DNA of 64,000 bases from Flavobacterium pectinovorum (GTDB lineage: Bacteria; Bacteroidota; Bacteroidia; Flavobacteriales; Flavobacteriaceae), in the NCBI RefSeq assembly GCF_900142715.1, contig NZ_FRBX01000002.1:868001-932000 (forward strand), read 5' to 3'. The translations under genes were made by a program, and so were the position numbers. Under the pieces are notes generated by a model, which saw only the letters and a program-made list of their open reading frames with translations, had not been told where the DNA came from and did not search any database. Positions 1 to 9,597 of the stretch are shown in pieces (positions within the stretch are counted from its first letter, which is position 1; every line of letters starts with the position of its first letter).

Positions 1-440
1 TCACCAAAATAAGTCATGGTAACACCGCCAGTGTTGAAATATTTATCAGCAAAAGCCAAACCAGCTCCTACCGGAATTTGTCCACCTACAATACCGTGAC
101 CTCCGTAAAAACGGTGTTCTTTAGAGAAAATGTGCATAGAACCTCCCATACCTTTAGAAGTTCCTGTTACTTTTCCTAAAAGTTCAGCCATTACGTTTCT
201 GGGATCAACTCCCATACCAATTGGCTGCACGTGGTTTCTGTAAGCAGTAATCATTTTATCTTTAGTCAGGTCCATAGCGTGCAATGCGCCTGCTAATACA
301 GCTTCCTGACCATTATATAAGTGTAGAAAACCTCTAACTTTTTGTTGAATGTATAATGCTGCAAGTTTGTCTTCAAACTTTCTCCAAAGCAGCATGTCTT
401 CGTACCACTTTAAATATACTTCTTTTGTAACTTCTTTCAT
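1..440 (-). CDS. pdhA: Pyruvate dehydrogenase E1 component, alpha subunit (5' part only)
   Basis: This is the N-terminal 146 or so residues of a thiamine-diphosphate-dependent E1 alpha subunit; the rest lies beyond the window. Translating the minus strand from the ATG at 440 gives a start MKEVTKEVYLKWYEDM, then HLYNGQEAVLAGALHAMD, TAYRNHVQPIGMGVDPRNVM, KGMGGSMHIFSKEHRFYGGH and GGQIPVGAGLAFADKY. These are the conserved blocks of the PDH E1 alpha family, including the RxH stretch and the GxGGSMH motif near the active site. The enzyme decarboxylates pyruvate and passes the acetyl group to the E2 lipoyl domain. It lies downstream of cdd on the same strand with a 158-bp gap. The family call is firm; the pyruvate rather than branched-chain specificity rests on overall similarity. 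Confidence 0.93.
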   Translation of the reverse strand, partial: MKEVTKEVYLKWYEDMLLWRKFEDKLAALYIQQKVRGFLHLYNGQEAVLAGALHAMDLTKDKMITAYRNHVQPIGMGVDPRNVMAELLGKVTGTSKGMGGSMHIFSKEHRFYGGHGIVGGQIPVGAGLAFADKYFNTGGVTMTYFG

Positions 441-598
441 CTGAATTCTTTCTTTTGCTAAAGTTTGTTTGTGTTATCAATTGTTGCCTATAACGCAAAA
501 TAGTTTCCTCCCACAAATTTGCGCCCGAAAGGTCGGGATGCAAAAATAAGACATTACATTTAAGAACTAAAATTTAAACGCTACTTTTTGGCTTTTTT

Positions 599-1081
599 TT
601 ACAAGAACTTTTTATCAAACATAAAAGGGAGCAAATTTTTAAGGGATGTTGATTTGTAAACTTCTCCAATTTCACCCATAAAATAGATTTCTATAGGGGT
701 TTCCTGTTTAATTTCGTATTCTGCTATTGATTGACGGCATGAACCACATGGTGGAATCGGAGCTTTTGTCTGATTGGTGTCTGACGCTGCTGTAATTGCC
801 ATTTTTAAGATTTTGGCCTCCGGATAAACACTTCCGGCGTGAAAAATAGCCACACGTTCTGCGCATAATCCTGAAGGATAAGCTGCGTTTTCCTGATTTG
901 ATCCTAAAACTATTTTTCCGTTATCTAAAAGTAAAGCAGCACCAACTCTAAATTTTGAGTAGGGCGCATATGCTTTTTTTCGAATTTCAATTGCCTGTTC
1001 CATTAAGTCCTGAACTTCATTTGAAAGTTCTTTTATTGAATCATAAACTAAAAATGATGATGTAACGCTTATTTCTTTCAT
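599..1081 (-). CDS. cdd: Cytidine deaminase
   Basis: 160-residue cytosolic zinc enzyme that deaminates cytidine and deoxycytidine to uridine and deoxyuridine in pyrimidine salvage. The zinc site is complete: CAE at residues 73-75 supplies one cysteine and the catalytic glutamate, and PCGSC at 111-115 supplies the two other cysteines. The upstream YAPYSKFRVGAAL block (38-50) is the family signature that contacts the ribose. Length suits the homotetrameric class. The gene starts 20 bp after a minus-strand terminator (about 1101-1130) that closes the porU-porV unit, so it should have its own promoter, although no clear one is visible. Confidence 0.95.
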   Translation of the reverse strand: MKEISVTSSFLVYDSIKELSNEVQDLMEQAIEIRKKAYAPYSKFRVGAALLLDNGKIVLGSNQENAAYPSGLCAERVAIFHAGSVYPEAKILKMAITAASDTNQTKAPIPPCGSCRQSIAEYEIKQETPIEIYFMGEIGEVYKSTSLKNLLPFMFDKKFL

Positions 1082-1100
1082 TCTTTTTAAGGGAAAAAAA

Positions 1101-1130
1101 ATCCAAATTTCTAAAATCAGAAATTTGGAT
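1101..1130 (-). terminator. Terminator after porV
   Basis: A perfect 12-bp inverted repeat (1101-1112 with 1119-1130, arms ATCCAAATTTCT) with a 6-nt loop. Read on the minus strand it is followed by a run of eight U residues from the A-tract at 1094-1101. It lies just beyond the porV stop and before cdd. Confidence 0.75.
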
Positions 1131-1155
1131 TGTTATATTGTTTTAATTTTTTTGT

Positions 1156-2364
1156 TTAGTATTGCTCGTATTTGTCGCCAAAGTTAAACGTTAAAGAAAA
1201 ACGAAGTGTGTTTTCTAAAGGATTTTTAACTTTTGATGACGAAAATAAGTAAGATACGTCAATTTTTACTGCGCTATACTTGAATCCTGCTCCTAAAGAG
1301 AAAAATTGTCTGGCTCCTTTTTCAGGGCTTTCGTGAAAATATCCGGCTCTTACTGCGAATGAATCCTGATACATATATTCTGCACCAACACTATATGTGA
1401 TTTCTTTTAGTTCTTCGCTAAATCCTCCCGGAGCGTCTCCAAAAGATTTAAATATTCCCGAAACCCAGCCAATATCATTGTAAGCATTATAATTTGCGGC
1501 ATCGGCATCTGCCTGAGAAATGTCTCCGGCATCTGTAAAGTCCCCATCTCCGTTTGCATCAACTGCAGTTCCAGGTCCTGGAGGAGTTGGTACTAAAAGT
1601 TTTGTAAATTCTAAACTTACACCAACTTTATTGTAGTCGTCTAAAATAAAATCAAAACCTCCACCCAATCTTAGGTTTGCAGGCAAGAAGTTTGCACTTA
1701 TATCATCATTATCATAGCTTATTTTTGGACCTAAATTTTGCATATTAAAACCTGCTCTCCATCTTCCGTTAAAATCAGCATAAGCGATTTCATCAGATTG
1801 ATAAAAACCAGCGATGTCTACTGCAAAAGAACTTGCAGCTGATGCATCAATGTCGGTTGAAGGGATTTTTAAGTTTGAACGGATGTATCTTGCGCCAACG
1901 GCCATAGAAAATTTATCGCTTAATTTTAATGAATAAGATCCGTCTAGGGCAAATTCATTAGGATTTACTTCTCTTGTAGGCTCATTTGGATCTCCGGTTT
2001 CTCTTAGTTCAATTCCTCCAAAACCAAAGAAACGAAAGCTTGTTGCAAAAGCACTTCGTTCGTTAATTTTATTGTAATAGGTAAGTTGTCCTAAAGAAAT
2101 GTCGTTTGCCAGATCTGTCAAATAAGGAGTATAGCTTATTGAAAGCCCTTGTGCTTCTACTGCAAATGCATATTTTGCAGGATTCCATTGTTGAGAATAA
2201 GCGTCTGTTGCTGTTGCTACACCCTGGTCTGCCATACCGGCCGCTCTTGCATCTGCGGCAACGAGTAAGAAAGGTACTCCGGTAGTAATGGGACGTTCAA
2301 TGTCTTGGGCTTTTGCGTACGAAATAATTAATAAACAAATTAATAGTAGAGATATTTTTTTCAT
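1156..2364 (-). CDS. porV: Type IX secretion system outer membrane protein PorV (LptO)
   Basis: 402-residue outer-membrane beta-barrel of the FadL-like/PorV family. It begins with a signal peptide (MKKISLLLICLLIISYAKAQ) followed by the conserved start of the mature protein with GVPFLLVAADARAAGMADQG. Alternating hydrophobic strands continue to the C-terminal strand with aromatic ends. An Asp/Gly-rich insert (roughly residues 265-285, with DANGDGDFTDAGD) resembles an exposed calcium-binding loop. In the known T9SS, PorV is the shuttle that takes cargo from the translocon SprA/Sov to the sortase PorU. It lies 40 bp downstream of porU on the same strand, so the two are probably co-transcribed. 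Confidence 0.93.
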   Translation of the reverse strand: MKKISLLLICLLIISYAKAQDIERPITTGVPFLLVAADARAAGMADQGVATATDAYSQQWNPAKYAFAVEAQGLSISYTPYLTDLANDISLGQLTYYNKINERSAFATSFRFFGFGGIELRETGDPNEPTREVNPNEFALDGSYSLKLSDKFSMAVGARYIRSNLKIPSTDIDASAASSFAVDIAGFYQSDEIAYADFNGRWRAGFNMQNLGPKISYDNDDISANFLPANLRLGGGFDFILDDYNKVGVSLEFTKLLVPTPPGPGTAVDANGDGDFTDAGDISQADADAANYNAYNDIGWVSGIFKSFGDAPGGFSEELKEITYSVGAEYMYQDSFAVRAGYFHESPEKGARQFFSLGAGFKYSAVKIDVSYLFSSSKVKNPLENTLRFSLTFNFGDKYEQY

Positions 2365-2404
2365 TTATAGATTTAAGGTTTTTATGGTAAAAATATATAT
2401 ATAT

Positions 2405-5400
2405 TTATAATATGACAAGTTTTTCGTACTTTTCTGCTCTTTTATTTGTTAAATTTGATCTAACAGTAAGTTTGTAGATGTAAACGCCTTTCCCAATGCG
2501 GTCTCCAAAATCATCTTTGCCGTCCCAGGTTATCTCTCTTGATAAAAAACCTTCGGTTGTAATAACCTGATTTTTTGTCCATACCACTTTTCCGGTAATT
2601 GTCATCACCTGAACCTGAACATCTAAAGGTTCATAAGGTCTGTTATGTGAAAACCAGAATTGAGTGTAGGTCGAAAATGGATTAGGATAATTAAGAACGT
2701 GTGTCAGGGTCAGCGATTCATCTCCAACAACTATAAACTGTATTTCGCTTGTTACAGGATTGTTATAAACATCCCAGGCTGTAAAACTTATAGTGTGCAG
2801 TCCTGCTTCTAAATTTCTTAGCGGGAAACGTAAATTTCCATTTGTGTAATCGTCTAATTTAGTTTGATAATAATCGTTTAATATATAAGGATTACTTACA
2901 TCTCCGTCTAAAATCGCAACAATATCATGACCAATTCCGCTAGCGGTATTTATCCCGTTTTCATCTTCTAAAAAAGCCAATAAAAATGGAGAACTATTTG
3001 TGATTCCGCCAGAAACAAAAGTTTCGTCGTTCATATATAACTTCACTTTCGGATTTATATTGTCCGCAGGTGCATTTTCATTTATTCCGCCTATTTTAAT
3101 GGTAGTATTATAGCCTGATTGGTTCTCTAAGAGTGCCGTTTTCTTTGCATAAAAGCTAATTCGGCCATAGTCTACCGGAATTCTAATGTCTCTTGGAACA
3201 ACAAAACTAAATTCAAACTGACCATTGGTTACTGATGCATTTCCTCTAAAAATAGTTTCTCCCAAAGTTTTGAAAGACATTCCAGGGCTATAACCATCAT
3301 TATTTAAAGTTGTGGTTGTAATTAATTTATCAAATATAGCAGTGGCCAATTCGCCATTATAATTACTTAAAACAGTATTGTTCTCGTCTGTAATTTCTCC
3401 TGTAATTTTAATTTTTGCTAAAGATTTAAAATCAGCAATAGGCTGTGAGATAACAACATCATTTACTTTTGTTAAATTAATTCTGGGTTTGGGAATAGCC
3501 AGCATCAAAGCGGGATCTCCAATATAAAAAATTACATTACTGGATGAGCTTGGATTATCATTTTTAGAAATCCGAAGTGCTTCTGAGATTGCAGTATATT
3601 GGTTTGTGCCATAAGAAAGCAGGTTTTTTGTAAGGTTGTCATTAAAATTTTCTGCATTATATTGACCTATAGCACGAATGGTTGTAAGCATTGCAATCGC
3701 TCCTCCTTTTGGATTCCAAAATGTGTATTCGCCCGCTGTTGGTCTTGTTGGGTCATCAAATCTTGAAAATTCGCAGGTAATAGTTATAAATAAGGGATAT
3801 TTGTATTGATTGTTTAAATTTTGACCGTCAGATTTCTCCCAGATTCTTTCGGCTGCCAATCCATCTTCACCGCCATGTCCCAGATAATTAAAAACCAAAG
3901 CTCCTTTTTCAAAAGCATCAAAAAAGTCAGTTCTTGCTTTTGGATATCTCGATCCTCCGGCAGAAGCTTCCTGAGTATATGAGTCCAGAATAATTTTGTC
4001 AATATTAAAAAAAGGTTTTTCGGTTGAAATAAGATCTGCCAATGCATTTTGACGGGATTGCAAAGAAGCATCAGAACTCTGGTCAGCATCATCGCTTACT
4101 AAAACAAAATTATTTCTCCAGTTTCCGTACGATTTAGTATCGTGATATTCTAAAACCTTATTAACCATTTCTTCAGCCTGAGCATTGTCTGAGATTAACA
4201 TTCTTCCAACCGCGATATCAATTCCTCCAAAAAAAGAAATCACATTTCCTTCGTCAGCATCCATGAGGGCGTAAAAGTCATCTGATGCAAATGAAGATTC
4301 TCCAACGGTGTTACTATTTAAGGAATGATATATAGGTACAATATTCGTGTTGTTTGAAATTCTGTTTTTATAATCGAATGAAGCATCGCCAAACAAATTC
4401 ACGTATTTAATTCTTTTTTCTGCGGAAGAAGCATTGTCATAAATATATCGAATGCAGTTTCTAATGGCTGAAATATCTTGTTTTCCGGAAGAAAATTCCT
4501 GATAGATATTCTCTAGTGAAATTACTTTTACATTTAAATTAGAATTAGTGCGATGAAAATTGGCTAGTTTTTCTGCTTGGGAAATTAAAATTTTAGGAGT
4601 TATAATTACATAATCAATATCCTGAAACGCATTTTGATTGTTTTTAAAAAGTGTTCCTTTCAAATTCTGGTTTGCAATTTTGGGCTGACTATCTTTTAAA
4701 GGAGTATAAAAATCTGAAGCATCAATTGCAATGTATTTTCGAATTTCTCCTAAAGAAGCTTTAAAGCTAAAAGTGGCCAAATTTGCATTTTCTATTTTTG
4801 ATACATTATATAGGTCTGTAACATCCCAAATCTGACTAATGCCTGAAGCGTTGCCAATAGTATAATTCACAATTCCCGAAGTTGAACCTGCCAGATCATA
4901 TTGAAACTTAAATTGTTTTCCTGTGCCCTGCAGTTTTCGTTTTGCAATTAGGTTGATATAATCCAGATATCCTTTTGATCCGGGTACACCATTATTATTA
5001 TAGGTAAGTTTTATTTTGATATTGTCGGCACCTGTAAAAGTGCTGTTAGAAGGGAGTTTTACCGAGTAATATCTAACATCAGAACCTGTAACTAATGAAT
5101 TAAATGAAATATTGCCGATGTTTTGCCCGTTGGCAGAAACCGCAAAAGAAGTAGGGGTGTAAGCGGCCGAAGCTGCGTTTACTTCTATTTTTACAGGAAT
5201 TGTTGTTTCCAGATTTGGAAAATTGAACTCAAATTCCTGTTCTGCATTAATATCAAACGCTTCTCCTAGCCATTGACGCCCTAAATGGGCAACATTGGTA
5301 AGGTCGGTTTCATGAAATTGATAGTCATCAAACGTGTTTAAGTTCAGTGTGGCGCTGCCTGTTGGCTGATTTGCGGTAGAAATTCTTTTCCCATCGGTGC

Positions 5401-6241
5401 CGGTTGCTGTAATATAATAGTATGATTTGGTGTCGTATAAATTAATATTGGTCTGGCTTTCATTATTCCAGTTGTCAACTCCTTCTGCATAAAAAAGAAT
5501 ATAATCTTCATTATTAAAAGTACCGTCATTTTCTCCTATAATTTGAATACTGTTTTCCATTAAGTCATCAGGATAATAAGTATTGTTTGCTAATGGAAGC
5601 ATTTTTCCACCATTTCCATAAATTTTGATTTTTCTCGGATCAACTTTGCCTGCATCAAATCCTAAACTCTGTAAAAAAGACTTTGAAATTTTATAAGCAC
5701 CTGATTTTTCGACATAAAAGCGATACCAGTCGCCAGAAGCCAAAACAGAATTAGAAACTAAGGCCGTTTTTTGATAAGAAGAAGAATTACTGCTTTTTGC
5801 TGTACTATTATTTATTGAATACGAAAATGACTTGATTCGTTTATAGCTATTTCCTTCCTTAATAATTGGGTAAAGAGATAGAAAAGTTTGTTTCTTATCT
5901 CTTGCTGAGACGTTTTTTAACGTTTCATTTGGTCTGTCCGGAATGTTTTGAAGTGTTAAATCTCCTAAATCCGTAATTGAAATTGTTTCGTATATGACGT
6001 TAGTTAACGAAACAGAATTGCTGTTTGAAGAGCTCGATTCGGCAAGTTTAAGAAGCAGTGTTATGCTTTTTTTTGTAGTATCGAACCTAAAACTGTTTCC
6101 TGTGAAGTAAGGTATGATTATTTTGGATTCACCAAAACTCATCTCTTTTTTATTTTGCCAATCTAATGTGAGGCCGCCATTTATCTGAGAAAATGAGACA
6201 AAAGGAATCAAAAAAAGATATAGAATTATGGCTTGTTTCAT
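2405..6241 (-). CDS. porU: Type IX secretion system sortase PorU (gingipain-like C25 cysteine peptidase)
   Basis: 1278-residue cell-surface protein that in the T9SS removes the C-terminal signal of cargo and attaches the cargo to the surface. A signal peptide (1-19) precedes a long beta-rich N-terminal region. The peptidase C25 domain occupies roughly residues 540-920, with the probable catalytic histidine His789 in NYLGHGGEDG and cysteine Cys823 in FITITCEFSR. The C-terminal region holds a type-A-like sorting domain with NYPNPFSTYTQFWF, WDGKDDFGDRIGKGVYIYKL and a final KLVIL. Retention of such a domain without cleavage is known for PorU. It diverges from gldJ across 207 bp and is followed by porV. 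Confidence 0.94.
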   Translation of the reverse strand: MKQAIILYLFLIPFVSFSQINGGLTLDWQNKKEMSFGESKIIIPYFTGNSFRFDTTKKSITLLLKLAESSSSNSNSVSLTNVIYETISITDLGDLTLQNIPDRPNETLKNVSARDKKQTFLSLYPIIKEGNSYKRIKSFSYSINNSTAKSSNSSSYQKTALVSNSVLASGDWYRFYVEKSGAYKISKSFLQSLGFDAGKVDPRKIKIYGNGGKMLPLANNTYYPDDLMENSIQIIGENDGTFNNEDYILFYAEGVDNWNNESQTNINLYDTKSYYYITATGTDGKRISTANQPTGSATLNLNTFDDYQFHETDLTNVAHLGRQWLGEAFDINAEQEFEFNFPNLETTIPVKIEVNAASAAYTPTSFAVSANGQNIGNISFNSLVTGSDVRYYSVKLPSNSTFTGADNIKIKLTYNNNGVPGSKGYLDYINLIAKRKLQGTGKQFKFQYDLAGSTSGIVNYTIGNASGISQIWDVTDLYNVSKIENANLATFSFKASLGEIRKYIAIDASDFYTPLKDSQPKIANQNLKGTLFKNNQNAFQDIDYVIITPKILISQAEKLANFHRTNSNLNVKVISLENIYQEFSSGKQDISAIRNCIRYIYDNASSAEKRIKYVNLFGDASFDYKNRISNNTNIVPIYHSLNSNTVGESSFASDDFYALMDADEGNVISFFGGIDIAVGRMLISDNAQAEEMVNKVLEYHDTKSYGNWRNNFVLVSDDADQSSDASLQSRQNALADLISTEKPFFNIDKIILDSYTQEASAGGSRYPKARTDFFDAFEKGALVFNYLGHGGEDGLAAERIWEKSDGQNLNNQYKYPLFITITCEFSRFDDPTRPTAGEYTFWNPKGGAIAMLTTIRAIGQYNAENFNDNLTKNLLSYGTNQYTAISEALRISKNDNPSSSSNVIFYIGDPALMLAIPKPRINLTKVNDVVISQPIADFKSLAKIKITGEITDENNTVLSNYNGELATAIFDKLITTTTLNNDGYSPGMSFKTLGETIFRGNASVTNGQFEFSFVVPRDIRIPVDYGRISFYAKKTALLENQSGYNTTIKIGGINENAPADNINPKVKLYMNDETFVSGGITNSSPFLLAFLEDENGINTASGIGHDIVAILDGDVSNPYILNDYYQTKLDDYTNGNLRFPLRNLEAGLHTISFTAWDVYNNPVTSEIQFIVVGDESLTLTHVLNYPNPFSTYTQFWFSHNRPYEPLDVQVQVMTITGKVVWTKNQVITTEGFLSREITWDGKDDFGDRIGKGVYIYKLTVRSNLTNKRAEKYEKLVIL

Positions 6242-6334
6242 AGGTTGAAAATACTAGTTTGAAATTAAAATATTTTAGTAAGTAAAAATATAGTATTTCA
6301 TGTTATAGTAAATAATAAAAAGTATATTTTTGCG

Positions 6335-6342
6335 TTCGTAAC
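6335..6342 (+). promoter_or_regulatory. Possible -7 element (TAnnTTTG) for gldJ
   Basis: The sequence TATTTTTG matches the Bacteroidota -7 consensus TAnnTTTG and is followed by GCG. It lies about 107 bp upstream of the gldJ ATG in the 207-bp region shared with porU. No good -33 TTTG partner is seen at the usual spacing, so the call is tentative. Confidence 0.4.
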
Positions 6343-6448
6343 TATAGGTTATTTTCTGGTAAAAAACAGCTAAATAAAATTATTAGAACAGATGTTGCTA
6401 ATTAAATGTTAATTATTATATTGCAGCACCTAAATTTATCACCTAAGA

Positions 6449-8137
6449 ATGAGTATGAAAGTAAACAAAATTGTAGTCTTGCAATTAATGATGTCAATGG
6501 TATTGATGTTGGGCACGGCTAGTTGTAGCAAAAAATCGAGTTCAAGCCACGCTTCTAGAGCAACAGGTTGGGATGTAGATAGTCAGAATGGAACTGCTGC
6601 TAGAAATGCAGGGAAAAAACAACAGGCTGGTCCTGGGTTAGTTTTTGTTGAAGGAGGTACATTTACTATGGGTAAAGTACAGGATGATGTTATGCACGAT
6701 TGGAATAACACACCAACTCAACAACACGTTCAATCATTCTACATGGATGAAACTGAAGTTACGAATGGTATGTACTTAGAGTACCTGGAGTGGCTTAAAA
6801 AAGTTTTCCCTCCAACAGAAGAAAATTACAAGAATATTTATGAAGGAGCGTCTCCTGATACTTTGGTATGGAGAAATCGTTTAGGGTATAACGAAACGAT
6901 GACTAATAATTACTTAAGACATCCTTCTTATGCTAACTACCCAGTAGTAGGTGTAAACTGGATTCAAGCTGTTGAATTTAGTAAATGGAGAACAGACCGT
7001 GTAAACGAAGCTGTTTTAGAAAAAGACGGATATCTTAAAAAAGGTGCTAAAACTACAGACGTAAGTGCTGAAAGTTTATTTAATACTGAAGCTTACCTTG
7101 CTTCACCTTCTACTACTTATGGTGGTAACGAAGAATTAGTATTAAAGAAAAATCCAAACGGAAGAAGACCAAAAGCAAATAAAGATGGTGTAGTAGAAGA
7201 AAAAAATGTGTACGCACAACGTTCTTCCGGAGTTATCTTGCCAGAATACAGACTTCCTACAGAAGCTGAATGGGAATATGCTGCTGCAGCTGATGTTGGA
7301 CAAAGAGAGTACAATATATATAAAGGACAAAAGAAATATCCTTGGTCTGGAGATTATACTCGTTCGGCAAAACGTAAAAATAAAGGAGATCAATTGGCTA
7401 ACTTTAAACAAGGAAACGGTGATTACGGTGGAATTGCAGGATGGTCAGATGATGGAGCAGATATTACAAACTCTGTAAAAAGCTACGCGCCAAATGATTT
7501 CGGATTATACGATATGGCAGGTAACGTTGCAGAATGGGTTGCTGACGTTTACAGACCTATTATTGATAATGAAGCAAATGATTTTAACTACTATAGAGGA
7601 AATCAATATGCTAAAAACAAAATTGGTAAAGACGGTAAACTTGAAATTATTACTAAAGAAAACATCAAATATGATACTTTAAGTAACGGTAAAGTTGTAG
7701 CTAGAAATCTTCCGGGAGAAATTGCTCAGGTACCAGTTGACGAAAACGAAACTTATTTGAGAACAAATTTCAGTACAAGTGACAATATCAATTATAGAGA
7801 TGGTGACAAACAATCATCTAAATATTTTGACTTTGGAGATTCAGAATCTGGAACAAAAGCTGATCAAACAATGTACAACTCTCCTAAACATAATATCACT
7901 ACAGATAGTTTAGGTAAGATGATGAGAAAATATGACAACTCTAGTAAACGTACTACTTTGATCGATGATAAAGTAAGAGTTTACAAAGGAGGTTCTTGGA
8001 GAGATAGAGCTTATTGGTTAGATCCGGCTCAAAGAAGATATTTCCCTCAGGATATGGCAACTGATTATATCGGTTTCAGATGTGCAATGTCTAGAGTAGG
8101 TTCTAAAGCTGAAAGAAGAAAGTCGCCTAGAAACTAA
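6449..8137 (+). CDS. gldJ: Gliding motility lipoprotein GldJ
   Basis: 562-residue lipoprotein needed for gliding and for T9SS stability in F. johnsoniae. The leader ends in a lipobox, LGTASC, with the lipidated cysteine at about residue 27. A formylglycine-generating-enzyme (FGE-sulfatase) fold fills residues 65-555, shown by FVEGGTFTMGKVQDD, YMDETEVTNGMYLEYLEW, YRLPTEAEWEYAA, YDMAGNVAEWVADVY and YKGGSWRDRAYW. No enzymatic role is expected, since GldJ and its paralogue GldK keep the fold in structural roles. The C-terminus SKAERRKSPRN is the tail known to matter for motility more than for secretion. A second ATG two codons downstream is an alternative start. murF follows after a terminator. 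Confidence 0.95.
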   Translation: MSMKVNKIVVLQLMMSMVLMLGTASCSKKSSSSHASRATGWDVDSQNGTAARNAGKKQQAGPGLVFVEGGTFTMGKVQDDVMHDWNNTPTQQHVQSFYMDETEVTNGMYLEYLEWLKKVFPPTEENYKNIYEGASPDTLVWRNRLGYNETMTNNYLRHPSYANYPVVGVNWIQAVEFSKWRTDRVNEAVLEKDGYLKKGAKTTDVSAESLFNTEAYLASPSTTYGGNEELVLKKNPNGRRPKANKDGVVEEKNVYAQRSSGVILPEYRLPTEAEWEYAAAADVGQREYNIYKGQKKYPWSGDYTRSAKRKNKGDQLANFKQGNGDYGGIAGWSDDGADITNSVKSYAPNDFGLYDMAGNVAEWVADVYRPIIDNEANDFNYYRGNQYAKNKIGKDGKLEIITKENIKYDTLSNGKVVARNLPGEIAQVPVDENETYLRTNFSTSDNINYRDGDKQSSKYFDFGDSESGTKADQTMYNSPKHNITTDSLGKMMRKYDNSSKRTTLIDDKVRVYKGGSWRDRAYWLDPAQRRYFPQDMATDYIGFRCAMSRVGSKAERRKSPRN

Positions 8138-8161
8138 GTTTTAGAAATTTCAAAATAAATG

Positions 8162-8212
8162 ATTCCAAATTCCAAGCACTGAATATTCAGTTTGGAATTT
8201 GGAATTTTTTTA
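8162..8212 (+). terminator. Terminator after gldJ
   Basis: An inverted repeat of about 14 bp (8162-8175 with 8192-8205, arms ATTCCAAATTCCAA and its complement) ends in a run of T. It lies 25 bp after the gldJ stop. The arms belong to the TTGGAATTTGGAATTT repeats seen in other gaps of this window. Confidence 0.7.
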
Positions 8213-8256
8213 TGATAACTTTTCTATTTTTACAATTCATAAAAAATGTTTTATAA

Positions 8257-9540
8257 ATGAATATTCAGGAAATTCACAATTTGTTTTTGCAATGTAAATC
8301 TGTTTCAATTGATACAAGAAAAATTGAAAAAGGTTCTATGTTTTTTGCTATTAAAGGAGGAAATTTTGATGCTAATACTTTTGCTAAGCAAGCACTTGAT
8401 TTAGGTGCTTTGTTTGTTGTTATTGACAACGAATCTTATTTAATAGATGAAAGAACTATTCTGGTTCAAAATAGTTTAGAAACATTACAGGAATTATCAA
8501 AATTTCACAGAACATATTTAAAATTGCCAATTATTGCCTTAACAGGGAGCAATGGTAAAACAACAACCAAAGAATTGATTAATGTTGTTCTGGCTAAAAA
8601 ATTCAACACAAAAGCAACAATTGGAAATTTAAATAATCATATCGGAGTTCCGTTAACCTTATTGTCTTTTACTGGTGAAACTCAAATAGGTATTGTTGAA
8701 ATGGGTGCAAATCATAAAAAAGAGATTGAATTTTTATGTGAAATTGCGCAACCTGATTATGGTTACATAACCAATTTTGGCAAAGCTCATTTAGAAGGTT
8801 TTGGTGGTGTTGAAGGTGTAATTGAAGGAAAAAGTGAGATGTATCAATATCTTGCCAAAAATAAGAAAACGGCTTTTGTAAATCTGGAAGACCCAATTCA
8901 GATTGAAAAATCAAACGGTATTGCTTCATTTACATTTGGAATTAAAAAAGAGAAAGCTGATTTGGAAATTAATAGTATTGAAGCCAATCCATTTGTGGAA
9001 GTTGAGTACAATGATTTTAATGTAAAGTCTAATTTAATTGGTCTTTATAATGCTAATAATATTAATGCGGCTGTTGCTATAGGAACTTATTTTAAAGTTG
9101 ATACAAAAGATATAAAGGCTGCTATTGAAGGATATGTTCCGGATAATAACAGGTCTCAATTATTAAAAAAAGGTACAAATCAAATTATTTTGGATGCTTA
9201 TAATGCAAATCCTAGTAGTATGGCGGTGGCTATTGCCAATTTTGTACAATTAGACAATCCAAAAAAAGTTATGATTTTGGGTGATATGTTCGAATTAGGG
9301 AACGAAAGTGTCCAAGAGCATAAAATCATTGTCGATTCAGTTTCCAATCAAAGTGAATCTGCTTGTTATTTTATTGGAAAAGCATTTTATGAGAATAGAA
9401 TTTCAAAAGAAAATATCTGGTTTTTTGAAACCTTTGATGCTTTTGCAGAATACCTTAAAACCATAGATTTTAATGACAATATTATTTTAATTAAAGGTTC
9501 GAGAGGAATGGCTCTTGAACGAAGTTTAGAATATATTTAA
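8257..9540 (+). CDS. murF: UDP-N-acetylmuramoyl-tripeptide--D-alanyl-D-alanine ligase
   Basis: 427-residue cytoplasmic Mur ligase that uses ATP to add D-Ala-D-Ala to the UDP-MurNAc-tripeptide, the last soluble step of peptidoglycan precursor synthesis. The N-terminal domain starts with SVDTRK-like SIDTRKIEKGSMFFAIKG, the UDP-binding region typical of MurF and MurE. The P-loop ALTGSNGKTTTKELI lies at about residues 90-104, followed by NHIGVPLTLL and EMGANHKKEI, both MurF-specific. The C-terminal domain has LDAYNANPSSM (the substrate-binding motif of MurF) and MILGDMFELG. Length is slightly short, as usual in Flavobacteriia. It follows gldJ on the same strand, but a terminator intervenes. Confidence 0.96.
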   Translation: MNIQEIHNLFLQCKSVSIDTRKIEKGSMFFAIKGGNFDANTFAKQALDLGALFVVIDNESYLIDERTILVQNSLETLQELSKFHRTYLKLPIIALTGSNGKTTTKELINVVLAKKFNTKATIGNLNNHIGVPLTLLSFTGETQIGIVEMGANHKKEIEFLCEIAQPDYGYITNFGKAHLEGFGGVEGVIEGKSEMYQYLAKNKKTAFVNLEDPIQIEKSNGIASFTFGIKKEKADLEINSIEANPFVEVEYNDFNVKSNLIGLYNANNINAAVAIGTYFKVDTKDIKAAIEGYVPDNNRSQLLKKGTNQIILDAYNANPSSMAVAIANFVQLDNPKKVMILGDMFELGNESVQEHKIIVDSVSNQSESACYFIGKAFYENRISKENIWFFETFDAFAEYLKTIDFNDNIILIKGSRGMALERSLEYI

Positions 9541-9553
9541 TACTTAATAGCAT

Positions 9554-9593
9554 AAATAAACAGCCATTTATTATTGTAAATGGCTGTTTATTT
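9554..9593. terminator. Bidirectional terminator between murF and the glucan-locus regulator
   Basis: A perfect 17-bp inverted repeat (9554-9570 with 9577-9593, core AACAGCCATTTA) with a 6-nt loop. Its arms end in A/T tracts on both sides, so it can stop transcription from murF (stop 9540) and from the convergent regulator (stop 9598). Confidence 0.85.
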
Positions 9594-9597
9594 TTGA

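Noticed and set aside
7117..7411. Minus-strand ORFs inside gldJ
   Set aside because: They overlap the coding frame of gldJ and show no family features; they are shadows.
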